Of a DNA stretch of 64,000 nt, positions 21,315 to 34,405 are shown piece after piece. Made by a program: the position numbers and the translations under genes. Under the pieces are notes generated by a model, which had not been told where the DNA came from, ran no database searches, and saw only the letters and a list, made by a program, of their open reading frames with translations. This DNA comes from Porites lobata (lineage: Eukaryota; Cnidaria; Anthozoa; Scleractinia; Poritidae). Position 1 is the first letter of the stretch. Each line of letters opens with the position of its first letter. The stretch lies in NCBI GenBank assembly GCA_942486035.1, contig CALNXK010000167.1:822501-886500 (forward strand), written 5' to 3'.

Positions 21315-23890
21315 CTATTGATGATGCGTGAACTGGTAATCCCAAATTATCCAATAAAGGTACTTTCAAAAACGTCCCATTCATGAAGCACCGACCTGCA
21401 TCACAAACGAAACTAAAACCGGCTCTGGTTAAGACCGTCTTCGAGCCAGCGCCGAAAGCCTTGTTCTGGGACCAAACCTGTGTAGCAGGTTTTGAGTAGG
21501 TACAATGATTGGCCTGTTAATAGAGATATTACCGATTTGCCAATTAGGTTGAAGGGAAATTCGAAATGCGCTCCCGGTATTTTGTAGAGTCCGTTAGGGA
21601 CCCACAACAAGGATCTCGGCGCCGCTTCACAGACGTTAGTAGCTGGGGAAAGATTGCGCCAGTGCGATGCAGACTACTTGAATTACCTCTTGGGGTAAAA
21701 ATGACAGCAGCGTTAATGTTTTACATTAATTGGATGTTTAATCTTTATAATTCCTACTTCTCGTTTTCAAAAATTTTTGTTAAAAGAGCAAATTCAGTAC
21801 CCACATCTTAACGCTGCGAAAGTCAGTTAAATCATTTATTTCTCTTTCGAAAGATGTGGAACAGTCGGCACGATTACTATCTGATTGGTGTATTTTAATT
21901 ACAGCTCCCACGCGCGAGTCTGCGAGAAAAGTAGTGAAAACAAATGTTGAAGCCATGCACGGTAAACCAGTAAAATATTTGCACGTCAAGAGAATTTTGC
22001 AGTGTACCAAAATGCAAGAATTAATTTACTGTGGGACTTATTAATTTGATGGAAAGAAGAAAAAGAGCGTTGAATGGTGAAACAAGAAGGTTTTAGTTAG
22101 CTTAGAAGTAGTTTCTTAAAAATGTTTGCCTTCTGAACTGGAAGGGTCTGCATGACAAGCTTGAATGATAAGAAGCATCTTTCACGCGGCTCCTAACTCT
22201 AAAACGGCAGCACTCGCCCGCTAACCCCGCCAGTCACGCAGACTAGGCGCACGAGTGCTTTCCCCTTTCGACTTGTTTCTAACTGAATTGCAGGTGAAAT
22301 TGGCTCGAACGCCTCAAAGAAACGTTTCTGATCCCATTTAGACCTAAATCGAACTCACTAATAATTCTAAACATAACTGGAAAAATGATCATGATATTTT
22401 TACAGAAACTAGACGGCAAAATCAGCCACTGAAAGCGCTACAAATTTACCAACGAGCACGACTTATTGGGTGTTAATAACTTTTCTTTCGTCCAGAGAGT
22501 ATTTGAATACGAATTCAAGTTATAATTATTTAGATCAGACATGTCGCGGATTCAGGTCTGTCAAGACAAAGATTTCAGGGTCCGTCTCCCTTCCTCTAAT
22601 GATAAATAGATAAACTTTGTTAAAATTAGAACTCTCTACGATTACTCAGACACACTATCATGACGCTAAGACGCTCCCTGTTCTTGTGAAAAATGATCAA
22701 TGATATTGTGTTACTACAAAGAAGGCTCCTCTGCCTTATCGAACTTAAAAACTTCGGATGAGGGAGATGTATAAAAAATGAGACAGTGATAGTTTTTTTT
22801 TTAAACTTTTGGCAGTTGAAAAAGGGACCTGAAACAATGATATGATAAAATAAGCTCCGGAAAGCTCAATTTAGTGTCAGAGAATTAAAACCGGTTCCGC
22901 TAGTTTCAGCGGAAGTTATTGGAAGACTGGCCATCTTTACCTGAACCATTTATGGTTATTCAACATTTGCCTTTGATCTCACGCTTAGCTAATAAGGCAG
23001 GTGACAGACCTTTATCGGTTTAGTTGTTTCCTCATAATAGCACTAATAATATACACACAGACCAATTAATTTTAATTTTTTGGTAATAATTTGTGCCTTT
23101 CTCTATTTTTAAATAAGTAGAAAAGCGAGAAGTTGCTTGATTTATGATGAATAGTAATTAGGGATTTCATGAAAAATAAATATTTATAAATATTTATAAA
23201 ATGGATCTTCACCTGGCGCTAAGCTGGAGACTAAGTATTATTAACCTCGACCTTTCTTCCCACCTTCTTATTTCGTTTTTCATGTATATTTTAAATCTAT
23301 TTTTCTACTTTTCCTTCCTTTTATATGCAACACCATCTATGTAAATGGTACTGCGAAATAAACGTCGTTGTTGTCTTCCCAAGCCCATAAGATTAATTAC
23401 ACTTCAAAAGAGGGTTGTAAGAGTAATGTCGAGGAGTGCTTTCGATACTCACACTGACCCTTTATTTAAAAATTTAGTAATTCTGAATCTTGAGAGTATC
23501 TACAAACTTCAAATAGGAAAATTTATGTATCAATACAAATACGGCTAACTTTCTGATAGCTTCAATAGTATATATGTTTTTAGTGACACGCCAGGTGCAT
23601 TCTATGGCACTAGAATTTAGGAGCTTTTTTATTTTACCACAAGGCAGGACTAATATATAAGTAAGTTCCCTCTCAGTTTTTCTCAGTTTTTTAGCCTAAC
23701 CATGATTAATACGATTATCTGGAATATATTTTAAGATTTACTGTAGCTCTGCCATTGATTTATACATAACTGTATATTTCTGTTAATATTTTGTTGTTGT
23801 AATTTAACCGAGAGAGCTCATTCCTTATAAGCCCGGTGGCTTCCCTTGGGCTTCCTCGCTATTTTTAAAATAATTTATTTTTCTTGAACT
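21315..23890. repeat. Segmental duplication, copy 1 (paralog of 45,931-49,240)
   Basis: This 2.6-kb segment aligns with 45,931-49,240 through many shared blocks, for example TGATGCGTGAACTGGTAATC at both left ends. The second copy is longer because it carries the two elements at 46,921 and 47,384. Here their target sites are empty: TGTTTC at 22274-22279 and TGGAAA at 22378-22383. No genes other than the LINE fragment are recognised. Confidence 0.7.
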
Positions 23891-23900
23891 GATCTGAATT
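23345..23900 (+). mobile_element. Non-LTR retrotransposon 3' fragment
   Basis: Bases 23345-23548 encode 67 residues containing LQKRVVRVMSR, HTDPLF, ILNLESIYKLQ and GKFMYQ. This is the pattern of the C-terminal end of ORF2 of LINE elements common in corals, just after the reverse transcriptase. The frame then decays. The following sequence, with TTATAAGCCCGGTGGCTT near 23,827, looks like the element's 3' untranslated region. The paralog at 48,900-49,240 has lost part of the coding piece. Confidence 0.65.
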
Positions 23901-24854
23901 TACAATAATCTTGCAAACTGTAGAAGAATTTTGCTAAAAAGCTACATGGGCAAAAATGCTTATAAATAACGGCTTAATCAAGTCCCATGACGTCACAATC
24001 GTTGCTTTAACCAACCTTCAAAACAAACTATTTATGATAAATAACACAGAATTAATAATGCGCCAGTATGATTAAAGTTTAACTATTACGCTGGTATATA
24101 ACAGTTACATATTACGCATTTTTAAAAAGGAAAAAATTATGGTGAGAATCATTAATGGTGTATACAAATGAATAAACAAGTGCTTTTAAAACGGTGCATA
24201 CATTGGAGCCGTTCTTGATATTTTCGGGTAATTCTTAATAAAAACTACTAAAGAAAATGGGGAAATAACTTTTTAGTATTTTTCTTTGAGTTAGAGGAAG
24301 AGTAACTCTTTAACGGTCTCAACAGAATCGATTAGCGTTCAGCTTAGTCATTTTGCACTGTTTGTCTACATGTTTTGTCATATTTTTTACTACGATTTTT
24401 TTTTCACGATTTTGTCAACAGTGGTAAAAAGAAGGTTTAGAGCACTCGCCGAACATAAAGCAGAGGATTCTCATGCATTTACCTTTTCACAGCTTTGGTT
24501 CTGAGCGGAATGCAGCGCTCATTTTGCGGTTCATGGATCTACGGTTACCAAAGTGGGTGAAAGAGACATCACCATGCTCTCGGTATTCACTGCGAACAGA
24601 GAGACAGTGCCAATTAAGGCATACTTAAGTATTTTTTAAATTTCAACAGATATTGAACTTTCCAAAAATCGTTAGCAATGTATACTGATTAAAGGCTTCG
24701 CTGCGAAATTTGGTTTTGACGAATTATGTAAAGTGCGGTATCTCGTTAAGCACGCAAATCTTCACGGAACGAAGTCTTACTTTTCTCTGCAAAGTTTAGG
24801 CAAAGTTTAAGGAAGTTTGCATAGCGCGGTGAAGGTCTCTTTACAAAGACAAGT
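23901..24854. other. Spacer 3' of R6
   Basis: Non-coding, homologous to the spacer 3' of R3. It includes TGACGTCA at 23988-23995 and a second receptor 3' scrap, listed separately. Confidence 0.5.
24356..24430 (-). pseudogene. Relic of GPCR 3' end, second copy
   Basis: This matches the relic at 10,676-10,775 but with the middle replaced by a T-run. It still shows the TGTTTGTCTACATGTTTTGTC and TTTTGTCAACAGTGGTA blocks that correspond to the C-terminal coding end of the receptors. It was evidently duplicated with the spacer. Confidence 0.55.
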
Positions 24855-25754
24855 TTAACCTTCAAGCTCGCTACCAGCTACTTCCGTTTGTTTACACATC
24901 ATTTTCCGGAGTACCTTTACAGCTGACGTTCGGATTTCACGATTACACCAACAGTACAAAAATGGATTTACGGACGAGTTCACGAACACAACAGTCTCTG
25001 CAAAGGACCAATTTTCCTCATAGCCTATAACTGAGGTGGCTCGTAGCAATGAATAAGATAGATAAGGTAAGTAACAAAATATCATACAGATGAAATATAT
25101 AAAAGTCTTTAAAGCACGTTTCTTTGATATTATCATGTTATTACTATCTGGAATATTTACACTAATATTAAAACTGTTCACAGCTTGTTGATGAGCGTGA
25201 ATCTGGATCTGATGGTGACGAACAATGAAATAAATTTTGATGTAAGAAGCGGACGAAAGGACAAAACAAATTGTAATATACACTCCTGCAATAAGATTAA
25301 AAACTCTCCATTTCCAAACTGTAAGGCATGGTAAAAGTATGGAAGCAAACCAGAGACTTGCTGAGGCATATAATGCTCGCTTTGTTGTCATTAAATTCGG
25401 ATACGTCATGTGACAGTGAAGAGCTAAAAGTCGATTTACGCTTATAGCTGTCATTGTTGCGAGGGAAACACCACAGAGACAAGTAGACATCGAGACTATG
25501 GCTTTGAAAATAAACTCACCAGTTAAATAGTGAAGTTTCATGGCAATGTAAACAGGTTGGACAACAAGCCCAACAAGAAAATCTGTAATAGCGAGACTGC
25601 ATAGGAAGATAGTAGACGGTACTGAACGAAGCGAAGGAGTTCTCAAGATGGCGGCTAACACCAAAGCATTACCAGTGATGGATGCCAGCATTAGTGGAGC
25701 ATTGAGGATGCAATTTATGACGACAACAGTTTCCAAGCTAGAACTGTTGTCCAT
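24855..25754 (-). CDS. R6: class A GPCR, type A, start region damaged
   Basis: From the ATG at 25752-25754 the frame encodes 299 residues covering all seven segments. It keeps the GN, LAITD, CYLP and NPFLY motifs. The start used by the other loci is at 25806-25808, but its fourth codon is TAG (25797-25799), so translation would have to begin at the internal ATG, losing 18 residues and two N-glycosylation sequons. The DRL motif reads NRL and the following HYH reads HCH. With the short N-tail these point to early decay, although a receptor could still be made. Its upstream flank carries a copy of the 1.8-kb element. Confidence 0.75.
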   Translation of the reverse strand: MDNSSSLETVVVINCILNAPLMLASITGNALVLAAILRTPSLRSVPSTIFLCSLAITDFLVGLVVQPVYIAMKLHYLTGEFIFKAIVSMSTCLCGVSLATMTAISVNRLLALHCHMTYPNLMTTKRALYASASLWFASILLPCLTVWKWRVFNLIAGVYITICFVLSSASYIKIYFIVRHHQIQIHAHQQAVNSFNISVNIPDSNNMIISKKRALKTFIYFICMIFCYLPYLSYSLLRATSVIGYEENWSFAETVVFVNSSVNPFLYCWCNREIRTSAVKVLRKMMCKQTEVAGSELEG

Positions 25755-25808
25755 TTTCAAGTTGGCGGATTTGGATTCATTGTTATCGACAAAGGACTAG
25801 TTTAACAT

Positions 25809-26249
25809 CTTCGATCTCTTTCTGTTTTTGGCTTTTGTTGTTGCTTATCGCGTTTCTTTTACAAAAAGAAGCGGTGACTTGGCAGCTTTTAATTCGTTTC
25901 TTTGTTCTAATTGTGTAACTGGCACCTGTTTGACTCTTTAAAAAGTCTTTATTAATGGATTCATCATGAAGGCTGAACTTTGTTTTCCATAAGTAAAATT
26001 TAGACCACTGAGGGAAGGGGCGGGGGGTCAAAGTAAAATTTAGACCAATGGGGGGGGGGGGGATAAAAGTGTCCGTATTTACGTCAAAAATACCCCCTTT
26101 TTATGAAGAAAATACTAAAGATACAAAACAGGACGTCATATGAAATCTCTCTAACTTTCAGAAAGCCATCATTCCGTAGACTATTCCATAAAACACTCAA
26201 AAGTCGCATACCGTAAAATTCCGAAAATAAGCCCCTCCATGTATAAGCC
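25809..26249. other. 5' flank of R6
   Basis: Type A upstream flank with a local duplication of AAGTAAAATTTAGACCA (about 25,993 and 26,031), each followed by a G-rich stretch. It ends at AGCC (26246-26249). Confidence 0.55.
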
Positions 26250-26750
26250 AGAAGGCACAAGTGTAATAACTGGACCCAAGTGTAATAAAGGTCCCATCTG
26301 TAATAACATTTGGACCCAAGCGTAATAAAAGTCCCATCCGTAATAACATTTTGAACCCAAGCGTAATAAAGGTCCCATCTGTAATAACATTTGGACCCAA
26401 GAGTGATAAAGGCCGTATTTGTAAAAGTTTTCTTCATACTCAAACCGGTAATATATCAACAACAAATTATAGCCAATAAGAGGTAAAAATTTTAAAATCA
26501 CGTGACCTGCGGAAACTAATTCCTGCCTTTTAATTTTGCCTTCGTGGCTTTCATGTCACTTTTAACTGAATTTTACACCTAATGGTTTGGCGAGTAAAGT
26601 ATTAGCTAAACGGCACTGGCCATTGAAAAATATGGCCATTACCACTTAAAATTATTAACCGAAGAAATTCTTATACTATCCTTATTCGTTCGATCATCGA
26701 TTCAAGCCATATAATTTGTATTAAGCAACGGCATATGCTTGATTTGTTTA

Positions 26751-29700
26751 CATGACGGGCTTTGCTCACCAAAAAAAATTATGCAAATTAGGCTAAGGGT
26801 AGATTGAATCTACCCATGGCTTATGATTAACTGAAACGGGAGATCACAATTCGCGCCTTCATACGACTGAGGTGTTACTTTGGAATCCTCGGTAATTACT
26901 TTTTTCGCACTTGCCGGCATCCAAAAACACCCGGCGTGGGAATCACGAGACGTGTAAATAAGACATTTCTTGACATAATAAAAAGGTTTTCCAGATACGG
27001 ACGCGCATTTGTTGGCTTTACTCGCGTGGAGACACACGTCAACTGTTACTTCTCACGCGAAATAGTATTCGAGGCATGGCTCTACTGTAAAAAAAACCCC
27101 GCTCTTTATTGATCGCACAACCATAATTATAGCAGGCGATAGCAAGAGAAATAACTATCACTCGAATGGGATAATCGAAGATCAAGAACCAAACCTTAAC
27201 GAGAGCGGGGTTTATATCTGTTACTAAAGAGAAATTGAAAATGAAACATAAACCCTTTGCCGACTCAGAAAATATCACGAGAAGCTAAGGTTTACCACCC
27301 GAGAAACATTTTAATGACGGCCTAAATCTATTCTTACGGGAGGAATGAAATTATTTGCAATTATGTCCATCGAACAGTATACTATCTTCTGTCTATTACT
27401 GTGTAGTCGGCTGGAAAATTACACAAAACGGCGTCAGCAACGAGGTTCGATGTGATAAATTAAGTACATTTACTTACCTGTGATAAATTAATGTTTACTC
27501 AATGAGAATGGTTTAATCCCAGAGAAACTACGATTCCCGAAACAGGAACATTTGGAATTCTTGGACATTAGTAACTACAACTGACTTATAACAGCTTCAT
27601 TTTATTAGCGACTTGTTTCCATATTAATAAACCGTGAGATCTAACGCAAAGCTCACAGGGCACGGCGAAGGGAAGGTAACCAGAGGGTTTGAAGTAATCT
27701 CGGGAAGTTAACCCTAAGATTCTATTTTGCTAAAGTAATGCTTTGATTTATTTAACGTGCGATAATTGACTCGGTTGTGTTTTACAAACACATTTTTTTG
27801 CAACCCAAGCTTCTTAATTAAGCCAGCGAAGGGAATTTTTTGTCGTCGATTTTCCTTGACAAAATCATTTGTAAGAACTAATAGACATGTGAGTGTTATA
27901 ACTTTTCATTTGACGTTTTACAGTACGGATAGCTCGGTAACAAGCGACAAGATAATTTCATTTTTACATACATATATTAGCATCGTTTGATTTTAACGAA
28001 TAACACTAATAATAAAAACGTTTTGATGGTGTTAACATGATTTTGGTAAAAACAATTTTGTCACATTGTGTCGCTGAAAGTTTATCTCATTACCCAAGCA
28101 ATAATTGTAACTAAAGTAAATTCTATGTGAATTTCTGAAAGAACACTAAAGGAAATCAGTGTACACTCCATCACCTTCTGCAAATTATAGCCCTGTGTCA
28201 AAGAAAAATAGTTTTAAATCACTCAATAATGATGTTGATAATAATAGCAATAAACAATAATAATAATAATCCGAAACAGAACCAGTTAGTACAAAATGAA
28301 AATGATGAAAATTAGGTCCTGTCATCAGATAACAACAGTCCACAAATGAACTGACTACCCAAGAGAAACAGAACCAGTTAGTACAGAATGAAAATGATGA
28401 AAATTAGGTCCTGTCATCAGATAACAACAGCCCATAAACAACTGACTACCCAAGAGAAACAGAACCAGTTAGTACAATTGAAAACTGTGATGAAAATTAG
28501 GTTCTGCCATCAGATAACAACAGCCCATAAATGAGCTGACTACCCAAGAGAAACAGAACCAGTTAGTACAAAATGAAAATGATGAAAATTAGGTGCTCTC
28601 ATCAGATAACAACAGTCCACAAATGAACTGACTTCCCAAGAGAAACAGAACCAGTTAGTACAAAATGAAAATTAGGTCCTCTCATCAGATAACAACAGTC
28701 CACAAATGAACTGACTACCCAAGAGAAACAGAACCAGTTAGTACAAAATGAAAATGATGAAAATTAGGTCCTGTCATCAGATAACAACAGCCCATAAATG
28801 AACTGACTACCCAAGAGAAACAGAACCAGTTAGTACTAAATGAAAACTGTGATGAAAATTAGGTCTTGTCATCAGACTACTCAAGAGAAACAGCTGAGTA
28901 CCAGTTAGTTTAAAATAATATTATGATAAAAATTAGGTTTTGTCATCAGATAACAACAGCCCATAAATGAACTGACTACCCAAGAGAAACAAAACCAGTT
29001 AGTACAAAATAAGCATGATAAAAATTAGATTTTGCCATTAGATAACAAAAGCCCATAAATAAACTGACTACCGAAGAGAAACAATAATAAAGCTACATGA
29101 TTTCTTTAAATTGAAGTGACCAGAAAACAGAAATACCTCACTGTATTGGGAATAATTTGACTAAAAACAAACTTACCTCAAGTCTAAAAACACTAATATG
29201 TAACTTAAGTCCGTAACAGAATTTACAAGGCCATCCGGTGGAATGATATTCTACTGGCGAAGAACATCGGTGATCAAACGAATGTGGAAGCGACGTACAC
29301 AGTAGCTGGCATCATGTTGAATTCCACTTCGGCATAGGCCGATTTGGCGGGTTCAAGTTCCCGCGTTGCCACGTCTTTCGTCAGGAAATCTCCTAAATAT
29401 TTCATTTTTGGAGAAACCCGTTGGCCGGACTCCACATATTTCTTTTTTGAGTGCATGCCAATGCTTTTGGGGGTTGTAACCCTCGACAGACTCGAAATGG
29501 GAAACGAAGACTGATACCGTCGACGGTCGCCTTCACTTCAAATGGTTTCGAAATCAAAACCACAGCGCTTTTGAACTTTGAAAGTCTAAGGTAGAATATT
29601 AATTAATTAGTAAGAATTTAACTCGGTTACATCGCATGATCGCTGCCTGACCCTCAAAAACAAAAAAAATCGTACATGTACGCTGCCGTCCATTCATTTG

Positions 29701-30157
29701 AGCGGCACTGGAAACAAGTTTTTGCGGCGCTTTGTCACACATTTCCACATGAAATACGGGTCGCTCCTTCAAAAATTTTATCAAAGTGACAAAGGAAATA
29801 TAAAATGCTTTAACGTAATGTCTTTTGACCCTGGCGTGCCCCGTCCAAATCACCGGCAGTCCGATCTGGATTTGTTTATCATGTAAATTATTTAAGATAC
29901 ATTTCGAATGATCAAAATCTTCTTCATTTTAAACAGAAAGGTCACGCCGCAATAAAACGGTTGCGTGGGATGCTGGCTCCTCGCCTTGCCTCGCGCTGAA
30001 ATGACGCGTCTCTCGCGGATACTCGGTGTCTGGTTTACTTATTATGTTCCGGTCTTAATTAATTTTATGACACCAAGCAAACACCTTTCTATCGCGTACC
30101 AGGGCATCAATTTCCGGCGCCTGCTGAGATTTTTTTTCTTGAGCAAAGCTTCTCATG
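26751..30157. mobile_element. 3.4-kb element nested in copy 3
   Basis: Its ends are imperfect inverted repeats of about 28 bp. The left reads CATGACGGGCTTTGCTCACC and the right, in reverse complement, CATGAGAAGCTTTGCTCAAG, each followed by A-runs. The uninterrupted sequence is present at about 1450 and 19,560 (TTTGTTTAGCCTGAC). The insertion replaces two bases (GC) and shows no clear target duplication unless the terminal CATG itself is one. The interior holds a 92-bp minisatellite and an inverted pair AACCCCGCTCT/AGAGCGGGGTT (about 27,096 and 27,201). Short ORFs at 26,810-27,278 and 29,274-29,853 resemble nothing I know, so it is probably non-autonomous. Confidence 0.7.
28273..29085. repeat. 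Minisatellite, about 9 units of about 92 bp
   Basis: Units start with AAACAGAACCAGTTAGTAC at about 28274, 28366, 28457, 28551, 28643, 28726, 28818, then degenerate at 28888, 28987 and 29079. Spacing is mostly 91-94 bp, with shorter or longer units of 83, 70 and 99. Each contains ATCAGATAACAACAG and ACTGACTACCCAAGAG. It lies inside the nested 3.4-kb element. Confidence 0.9.
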
Positions 30158-30843
30158 CTGACATTTTATATAAGTGAACGTGAATGACATATTTATTTGT
30201 TCTGGAGCGATGAATTTTTTGAAAAGCATGTTTCATAGCCAGTTATAAATTTGTCAAAACGTAAACCGAGAGCCATTGCTAGATTCGGTGGTATTTTTTT
30301 CCGTTCATGTTTTTCTCGTTCTGTTTGATCACATGAGCCATGATGTCAGCCTTGTAAGTTAAGATACACTGTTGTGAGCATGTCTCATATTATCTCAGCT
30401 GGGACCAAAGGTCAACATATTAGACCTTTATTACAATCATAATTTGTTAGATACCGCAATAGTCAAAACCTTTGTACGCTTGCTGAAAAAAAAAATATAT
30501 CTCCTATTGGAAAAACACCCTCCAACATTCTCAAAAACTAGAATTTTAGAGATCTTTTAAACACGAGCATACCATTTCTAATTATCTAGATTCAACAAGA
30601 GGAACAGCCGAGAGAAAGGCATTAGTCAAATTACGAATTAGCAATCACAAATTAATGATAGAACAAGGTAGATACAATCAAATCTCTCGAGAAAATAGAT
30701 TCACTTTCTTTTTCACTGTTCTAAATACTCTATAATAAGGAATAATCTTTACCATAAAGTTCAATCTCTGATTCCCAAATATTACCCAATTACACGTCAA
30801 CGATCTGATCAATGAACTGATGAACTCCTCAAATTACTGTATT

Positions 30844-31210
30844 AATATCATAGGTGACGAATTACTCCTTAATTTTGGCGCGAAATTTCAGCGTTAATTT
30901 GTAATTTCACATGTGAAATTACTAAATTGCCATGGCAACCTGCCGTACGTCTCAGTGTCAAGATGGCGACGAAGGTTTAAAATGCCATGAATGAAGATGT
31001 CGGGGCATAAAAAGACGCTTTAGAAAACCTGAATAGACGAAAGAGCACATCAAGAAGGATTCTAACAGGTATTTAGTCGAAAAACTCTGAACTAAAGCCA
31101 AATTTAAGCTCTAAACGTTCGAGAGAGTGCAGGAGTTCTCGATCGATACCATCAAGGATAAACATGTCAAAAATCCAAGATTGCTAACGTAATTCGTCAC
31201 CAATGATATT
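30844..31210. mobile_element. MITE, about 367 bp
   Basis: Terminal inverted repeats are AATATCATAGGTGACGAATT on the left and, in reverse complement, AATATCATTGGTGACGAATT on the right. It is absent at the corresponding place in copy 1. No coding potential. Confidence 0.7.
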
Positions 31211-31630
31211 AATAGGTAATCAAATGGTATACTCGTGAAATTATTCCCTAATTTCACTCGTCACCATCTGATTACACATACTAATTGACAATCGGTTAAA
31301 TATATTTCAGCTTGCTTTGATTTCCGTGACAAATTGTTAGCAAAGTAAATTAATTGCAATAAGATGAAATTTTAGTTTTTCTGTTTTTTTTTTTTTTCTC
31401 TTAAAGTAGCTTTTGCAATACTATATGTACATGTATGGTCATGCAAATAAAGCTTGTTGTTGTTGTTGCACTTGGGTCCAAATGTTATTACAGATAGGAC
31501 CTTTATTACGCTTGGGTTCAATACGTTATTACGGATGGGACTTTTATTACGCTTGGGTCCAAATGTTATTACGAATGGGACCTTTATTACACTTGGGTCC
31601 AGTTATTACACTTGTGCCTTCAACAAGTGT

Positions 31631-34405
31631 AGCCCCTCCAAAAATAAGCCCCCCAAACCGGTAACGCAAAAAACCCTCCGTTAAATCGCCCCTCCAAATA
31701 TAAGTCCTCCGGTAGCTTGTGCTAGGAAAATTGCCCTCAAACACAAAGTAAAACAAAGCAAAAGCGGTAAATTTACTTCCAACTATAAAACTAGCCCAAT
31801 CGATTTTGAAACGCAAATTTCCTTCCGTAGATAAGCCCCTCCGAATATAAGCCCCTCCAAAAATAAGCCTCTCAAAAAGGGCCTTTGAAAAATATAAGCC
31901 CCGGGGCTTATTTTCGTCGGTATTTATGATTACTTATTCAAAAACTGTTCTCTGCATGACTCGTCTGATGCCAGAATAGGCTGAAACTGATGTCTAAAAT
32001 CCATCCTATCCTGTGTATTGTAGCGCTGGAAACATCGACATGCTGTCACCTAAGTTTTAAAGCTTCAAAAGTGACTTTTTTATCGCATTTCAGGCCCGAC
32101 GGGCAAGAAATATTTGTTGTCTTTTTCTAATCATTAAGTTAAAAAAGAAATAGGAAGTGTGTAACAAAAAGTTCCTCAGTGAAAATTATCGTTCATAACG
32201 TTTTAACTGAAATTGTGAGAAAATATCAAAGATCAAATCGAATGGAATTATGCCGTTTAGTAAATATATTAAATATGCACGGTCTTTCAACCTTTCGACT
32301 TGTTTCCAAATTGGCTTGATCTTTTGCAACAGAAACTTAGAAACGTTTTCAGTCCCATTTAGACCTAAACAGAACTTAATAACAGCATTGCAAACTGACA
32401 TTATTTATGGATACGTCGTACATACATACCTTGCCATTCTCAGACGGAAGCTACAAGGAAACTAATCAAACGCTGCAAGCTCTAGAAATTTACCAACGCG
32501 AACAACCTACTGGGTGTTAATGACATTCGTCCGCTCAGGAAGTATGCAAGTGTAATTATTTAAGTCCGGACATGTGGCGTATTTAGGGTCTATAAAGACA
32601 AAGATTCCGGTGCCCCCCTACCCGACCTTTCTCCCTCTTTTGTAAATGTACTCAACAGACTTTGTGAAAATTCGAAATTCTACGATTATACTTTAAAAAT
32701 TATAATTTTATGACTTCTACACTTCTTCACGTATCACGACGGTAAGGGTCTACGTACTTGTGACACGTAAGGATAAATGATAATAGCAAGCTTTAGCAAA
32801 GGCGTTCTTGAGCGACGCGAGTCAACCACAAGTGGACTTTTTGCATTTTGGGCAGTGGTTTTACTCAAATGTTCGGGGAAATTTGTCTGTTTATGAGACA
32901 CTGTTATAGCAATACAAATTTGCTAGCGTTAACACATACTAAAAGGCCTCATTTCTTGTTGACGTGCGTCGCTTAAAAAACTCGTTTGTGTAAAGGTGAT
33001 GTTACACGAAACAATTCGCAACGAAGATTTTTATTGTAACACAGCGTTGCAACATTGTTGCGACATTGTTTCGAATAGTTACAACATTGTTCCAACATTG
33101 CAACGCTGTGTTGCGCTGAAAATCGTCTTCGCTAATCGTCCCGTGTAATATCATCTTAAGCTCCCCAATTTGTAACTGCGAGGAAGGGTGAAAATTATTG
33201 GATTTGTCAAACACAGTTCAACAAAGGTTGGATCTCTGTTCCTCCACATTAACGAAAACTCCCTTTATCACCCCGGGAAAATTTGGATGGAGGGAGATAA
33301 AAAATAAGACCGTCATAGTTATGAATTTACCTTTAGCAGTTGAAAAAAGAACCTTTAAAAAATATTTTACGGTTAGTTCCGGAAAGCTCAAAACAGTGTA
33401 GAAGTTTTAAAACGAGAACTAGGGAGCAAGTTTGAGCAAATAGTAACAAAAATTATCCAATTTATGGTAACTTAACTTGATTTGCCCGATTGATCTCGTG
33501 CTTAGCTAATCAAAATGGCAGGTGAAAAACGTTTATTGGTTCAGTTGTTATCTTATAATAGCACTTAATATATATTTGTATCACACAGGGCAATTCTCCT
33601 GGTAATTTTTACCTTTCACTTGTTTAAGCGTTGATGAATAGTAATCAGGGATTTTGAAAATGAATATATAACTTTCTAGTAGCATTAAAATGGGTCATCA
33701 CCTAGCGCTAAGCACATGCTGTTTTCAAGTATTCTTTACGTTAACTGCTCCTTTCCCCCATATGCAATAATCTTGCAAATTGACGAAGACTTTTGCTTAA
33801 TAAGAACGTGAAGCAATAATGCGTATAAATGGCCGCTTAATCAAGCCACATGACGTCACAATCCTTCCTTTAACCAACTCTCTTTAATAAATTACACAAA
33901 GTTAAAAATGCGGCAGTATGATATAAGTTTAGAGGCGCTTTCCAAAAAAAAAACAAATAACAAAAAAACAATAGTGATAAATCATTAGCGTGGTAGCGAA
34001 AAGTTATATTTTACGTATTTTACAAAGGAAAGACTTCTCAGTCAGGGGCACCCGACTAGAGTATAGTTCAAAACCACTTGAATACGAATGCAAGTTATAA
34101 TATTTGGATTAGACATGTCGCGGATTCAGGTCTATCAAGACAACGATTACAGGGTCCGTCTCCCTTCCTCTAATGGTAAATATATAAACTTTGTTAAAAT
34201 TCGGACTCTCTACGATTACCCCGCACGATGATGATGCTAAGACGGTCTATGTTCTTGTGGAAAAGGATCAATGATATTGTGTAACTACAAGGAAGGCTGA
34301 AATTATGATTTGTCAGACACAATTCAATTAAAGTTTCGAGTAAACTTTAGGCAAAGTTTAAGGAAGTTTGCATAGCGCGGTGAAGGTCTCTTTACAAATA
34401 CAAGT
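31631..34405. repeat. ATAAGCCCC block plus array spacer block, copy 4
   Basis: Homologous to 2748-5423 throughout. It includes the foldback MITE at about 32,997-33,155 and TGACGTCA at 33851-33858. No gene is seen. Confidence 0.7.

Larger units (their letters stand above)
26250..31630. mobile_element. 1.8-kb minisatellite-ended element, copy 3, enlarged by nested insertions
   Basis: The left end has the 40-bp units at about 26,270-26,420, and the inverted units lie at about 31,467-31,620. AGCC flanks both sides (26246-26249 and 31631-31634). Relative to copy 1 it contains a 3.4-kb insertion at 26,751-30,157 and a MITE at 30,844-31,210. The remaining parts follow copy 1 closely. Confidence 0.75.

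Noticed and set aside
28273..29085. Regular 92-bp spacing considered as a CRISPR array
   Set aside because: Whole units repeat without unique spacers, in an animal-type genome and inside a transposon, so it is a minisatellite.
29310..29390. Possible tRNA-like B box (GGGTTCAAGTTCCC)
   Set aside because: No acceptor stem, A box or cloverleaf could be paired around it.
29599..30177. ORFs of 62-84 codons on both strands inside the 3.4-kb element
   Set aside because: Overlapping, no motifs and no similarity recognised.
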